Of a DNA stretch of 64,000 nucleotides, positions 60,951 through 64,000 are shown piece after piece. The stretch lies in assembly GCA_963978905.1 (NCBI GenBank), contig OZ022256.1, forward strand, positions 13,685,863 through 13,749,862. The letters run 5' to 3'. Source of the DNA: Trichostrongylus colubriformis. Its lineage: Eukaryota; Nematoda; Chromadorea; Rhabditida; Trichostrongylidae. Position numbers and translations under genes: made by a program. Below the pieces are notes generated by a model. It ran no database searches. It saw only the letters and a list, made by a program, of their open reading frames with translations, and was not told the origin of the DNA. How positions within the stretch are numbered: position 1 is the first letter of the stretch; every line of letters begins with the position of its first letter.

Positions 60951-63900
60951 GACGACCGGCCTATGGTTCCAGTCGACAAGGCACAAATCAACGTCAAACC
61001 GTGACCCAACAAATTAAGGTTTGATGGGCGTTTTAAACGAACAGGGTAGATTTCATAGGCGGAATTCGCTGAGTCCAAAAAGGTAATTCACAAATGGGAC
61101 CGGATATTACCGACTTCAGCCAATGTAGCTGGTCAGCTTCTCCGTCACTGGGAGAACTATATAACCATTCTTAACATGTTAGAAAAATGTTTATTTGTTT
61201 GTTATCCTTCAGAATGGACCATATAGTGGACTCATAAATAGATGTTGCAAGCATGGCGCTTTCCAAAACGAACAGTCTTTCAAGACTTCATCCCGCTCTC
61301 CTTTCTGAAGCCTTTGATAAAATGCAAGTGATCAAGTCGGGAGCGATAAGGATGTGTGCTATCACGGCGGAAAAGTCGCGGTAGTGGCGACCGAAGACGG
61401 TATGCCGCACCTTATTTCAGGGGTGATCACTTCAAGATCAGGTCATTACCGCGTCTTAACTCGTACTCATGGCGCTGTGCGGTCACGCGAATTTCCGTCT
61501 AATGGCGCATACCCAAATCATAGAAAGCAGGGTGTCAACTTCCAAGATACAGAAAAGTAGAGGTTCGATCCCCTCAACACAGTGACAATTTAAAACAGTG
61601 AATATTGAATGTAAAGTCACAAGGAAACAGGTAAGCAAGGATATGAGGTTTCCTGCATAGCGCTGGAGGGAAAGTGAGGGGGGGGGGGTGAAGAAGTCTG
61701 CGCATATATGTATGTAGTGGTGCAAAGTTAGCTCAATGGCCCACCTGTTCAGAAAACCAGTTTCAAGCAAAGTTGACCGTGTGGGTGCCCAGCATCGCCT
61801 AAGGTTACAAACAAATGTGAAAATGAACGATTGTAATAACAGCATGTTTGCTGAGACTCTGGGTGGCCGGTTGAATGGCTGGTCGTCTGTCGTCGCAGCA
61901 ATCTCCCATATGGGCAAAACAACGATTATGACAATCATCATGAGGCCGGATATCATGGGGTTTTTCAAAGGCGTTGACTGGATTTCAATGAGAGTGAGAA
62001 AGCACAATCTAATCTTATCCAAAAAGAGCGAGGAGGAGAGGGGGGGGGAGGAGGACTGGGGATTCTAATCAATTGCGCATGTGGGTGGCGAAAAATTTAA
62101 TTGATGTTTTTGTTTTTTTGCTGCTGCTAAATCGAAAGTGCAGCGGTGAAAAAAATAGAAATCCATCGTTTTCAAGTGTTTTTTCTGAAGGAGAATTGTT
62201 TACTATGAAATCTTGGAAGTGTTTTGTAAAACATCGGGTTCAAGGTCTAACCACATGATCACAATGACGATATTCAGATCAACTATTGAAAAACCAAGCA
62301 GCCCTATTTTTTCCAAATCACGTCAGCATCTGAAAAAAAGGGGGGGGGCAAAAACATAAGGTCAAGACCACCCGAAGAGGAAATTAAGACATTAGTTAGC
62401 GGCTGAGAAGTTCTCAAACTGCACCTATGGCTGGGCATGGCAATTCAGTTAACGCCAGGCTTTTTCATAGATCATAGGTGTGAAACCGGTTTGGTAGATG
62501 AACCTGGGTTTGTTGGACAGCCCATTGAATAGATTGAAAGGATTGAAAGGGCATTTATTGCCCTAACAAGCCCACGTGATGGAAACCATGGAGGGTCGAA
62601 ATATGATCACTGAAGTACGCTACATAACTCATCCAATACCATTTGCTAGTGTTGTAGTTCAGGCAGGGCCAGTCACTTCCGGGTCTGGGCTACATCAGGA
62701 CGTGACAAGCCGAAAGTTTGTTTAACCTCCTTGTTCTATGGACAAAGACTGAGTTCATCAATTATTTTCTTCACAGATTTTGTAACCTCACCCCACGGCT
62801 AGGTGGATGTGATGCCGTTTCTCACTGTGAATTATAGCGGTCCATTCACAGCGTAATTTTCGCTTGTGTGTACGTTGTTCTACGGATGTATCACGCGGTA
62901 GGGAAACTTCTCGGGTAAGAAAACGCAGAAAAGTTCAAAACAGACGATGAGTGCTCTACCCTTTTTACCACTTCAACTCCACGATGACGTACGATAGGGC
63001 AGCAGTTAAAGCAAACATCACATGGTAAGTTACCAAGGGTCAAATCCCACCAGTAAACCGGTCATGAATACTCCAGAGAACTATCAAGCGGTAGCGAAGT
63101 GCTTGGAAAAGATGATAAACTGGTTCACCTCACTAATTATTGTTTGACCCAAGTATATAGTGAACCTGTCAGGATTAATTAATGCTGAATACGTGGCGTA
63201 TCCCAAAGGCATGGTGGAGCCACGTGGGTGTGTACCCTTATACCAGGATTTCGCACCGTGGCATGTCGCAAGCGAAGCAATGCGCATGAGCTTAAAGCGT
63301 CATGTTTTTGTAGTCTCCAAACGATTACTACTCAACCGCGTATCGCGCCTCTAGCATTACCGTATAATCGTTCTGAGACCAAACTACCGCGCGCGCATAG
63401 CTCACACGAATCGCACGCCAATCGTCGTCGTGCGAAATCTTGACTTTTTACCATTAGATTCATCTATTCCTGCCTTCCAGGATCCCATAAGGGACGCTTA
63501 GTTTCCTGTGCAAGCTCGAGATGTTTCCTGGGTAGAGCTTTATCCGTTCCTCGCCCAGTGAGCCTAAGCGGGGCATTACTGTCCATGTTTCTGTTAGGAA
63601 CAGGTGCTAGCGGGTTTAATCAGTGCAGCAGACTTGCAAAAGCCGTGGATACGGTAGATCGTAGAACGAAAGCAAACAAAAAATACGTTCCATATTGGGA
63701 TGGTGATGAAAGGATTGACCTAATCACTTGAATAATTACGACCACTCAATGGTTCCGGAGCGCGTCATTCTTTTGTTGCGGTTTTCGAAGAGGAGGAGAC
63801 CTGAGCGAGAGAAACAGCGGTGACGGGGTGATAGCGCCGCCAACGCGTATGAAAAACATGTGATTGATGATGGTACGGTGGTGGGTCTTCGACGACGTTC

Positions 63901-64000
63901 GCTCCGTTCAGTGATTCGTTACGAGGTTCTTTGATCACCTTGAGAAAACGCTGGAATGATATATTCATGCGAAACCGCACAAAAACACGTGCTACTATTA

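Larger units (their letters stand above)
57951..64000. other. Upstream region of SWEET transporter 2; no gene recognised
   Basis: Contains a GC-rich patch (58390-58470), an inverted-repeat element (59191-59308), a short tandem duplication (60864-60950) and G tracts. Tc/mariner, SINE and exon signatures were looked for without success. A long minus frame (61483-62022) covers poly-C DNA and is not convincing. TTAGCTCAATGGCC at 61728 and GAGGTTCGATCCCCTC at 61561 look like pol III boxes, but the order is wrong for one gene. Confidence 0.5.

Noticed and set aside
61540..61760. tRNA-like boxes (GAGGTTCGATCCCCTC and TTAGCTCAATGG)
   Set aside because: The B-box-like motif lies upstream of the A-box-like motif, and no acceptor stem pairs.
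61483..62022. Open frame of 179 codons on the minus strand
   Set aside because: It crosses a poly-C tract and has hydrophobic, low-information stretches with no splice logic or family motif. Length alone is weak evidence here.
1..64000. Bacterial or phage-type systems (operons, CRISPR, toxin-antitoxin, defence islands)
   Set aside because: No long prokaryotic ORFs, ribosome sites or spaced direct repeats are present. The window is eukaryotic with spliced genes.

Overview
This looks like nuclear DNA of a nematode, most likely a clade V strongylid (hookworm-like) worm. The evidence is genes in many short exons, introns from about 60 bp to several kb, 3' splice sites of the TTTTCAG type, worm-like protein sequences, and dense small DNA transposons (mariner, Tc1, MITEs) plus tRNA-derived SINEs. 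There is no bacterial gene organisation, operon, CRISPR array or phage. I read all exons by eye from coding content, splice sites and phase; nothing was aligned by computer.

Four genes can be supported. (1) 1-5016, minus: an inositol polyphosphate 5-phosphatase (inpp-1-like). Eight exons with matching phases run off the left edge in the middle of the catalytic domain. (2) 9690-17950, plus: 6-phosphogluconate dehydrogenase. Nine exons carry roughly the C-terminal 350 residues to a proper stop. The N-terminal NADP-binding exons were not found anywhere in the window. (3) 23703-27256, minus: a SWEET/MtN3 sugar transporter in eight exons, about 374 aa. (4) 53636-57950, minus: a second SWEET transporter in seven exons, about 277 aa, an evident paralogue of (3). 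From memory, the 5-phosphatase and 6PGD neighbours match C. elegans T25B9.10 and T25B9.9, which suggests conserved microsynteny.

The rest is gene-poor and repeat-rich. Introns of 6PGD hold a TIR element, a palindromic mariner relic interrupted by a nested MITE, a tandem 280-bp repeat, a GC-rich MITE and a 190-bp-arm foldback. Between 28 and 53.6 kb lie two TTAA-flanked MITEs, a tRNA-like SINE head beside a CR1-like reverse transcriptase 3' fragment, a decayed Tc1 element with a shorter deletion relative, and a decayed mariner. A second decayed mariner sits in an intron of the second SWEET gene. A few orphan exon-like ORFs are listed at low confidence.

The 5-phosphatase (phosphoinositide signalling), 6PGD (pentose phosphate pathway, NADPH) and SWEETs (sugar transport) are ordinary metabolic genes and do not form an obvious system. 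I saw no convincing undescribed system. The most interesting points are the missing 6PGD 5' half, the SWEET pair with its alternative last exon, and the layered transposon structures.
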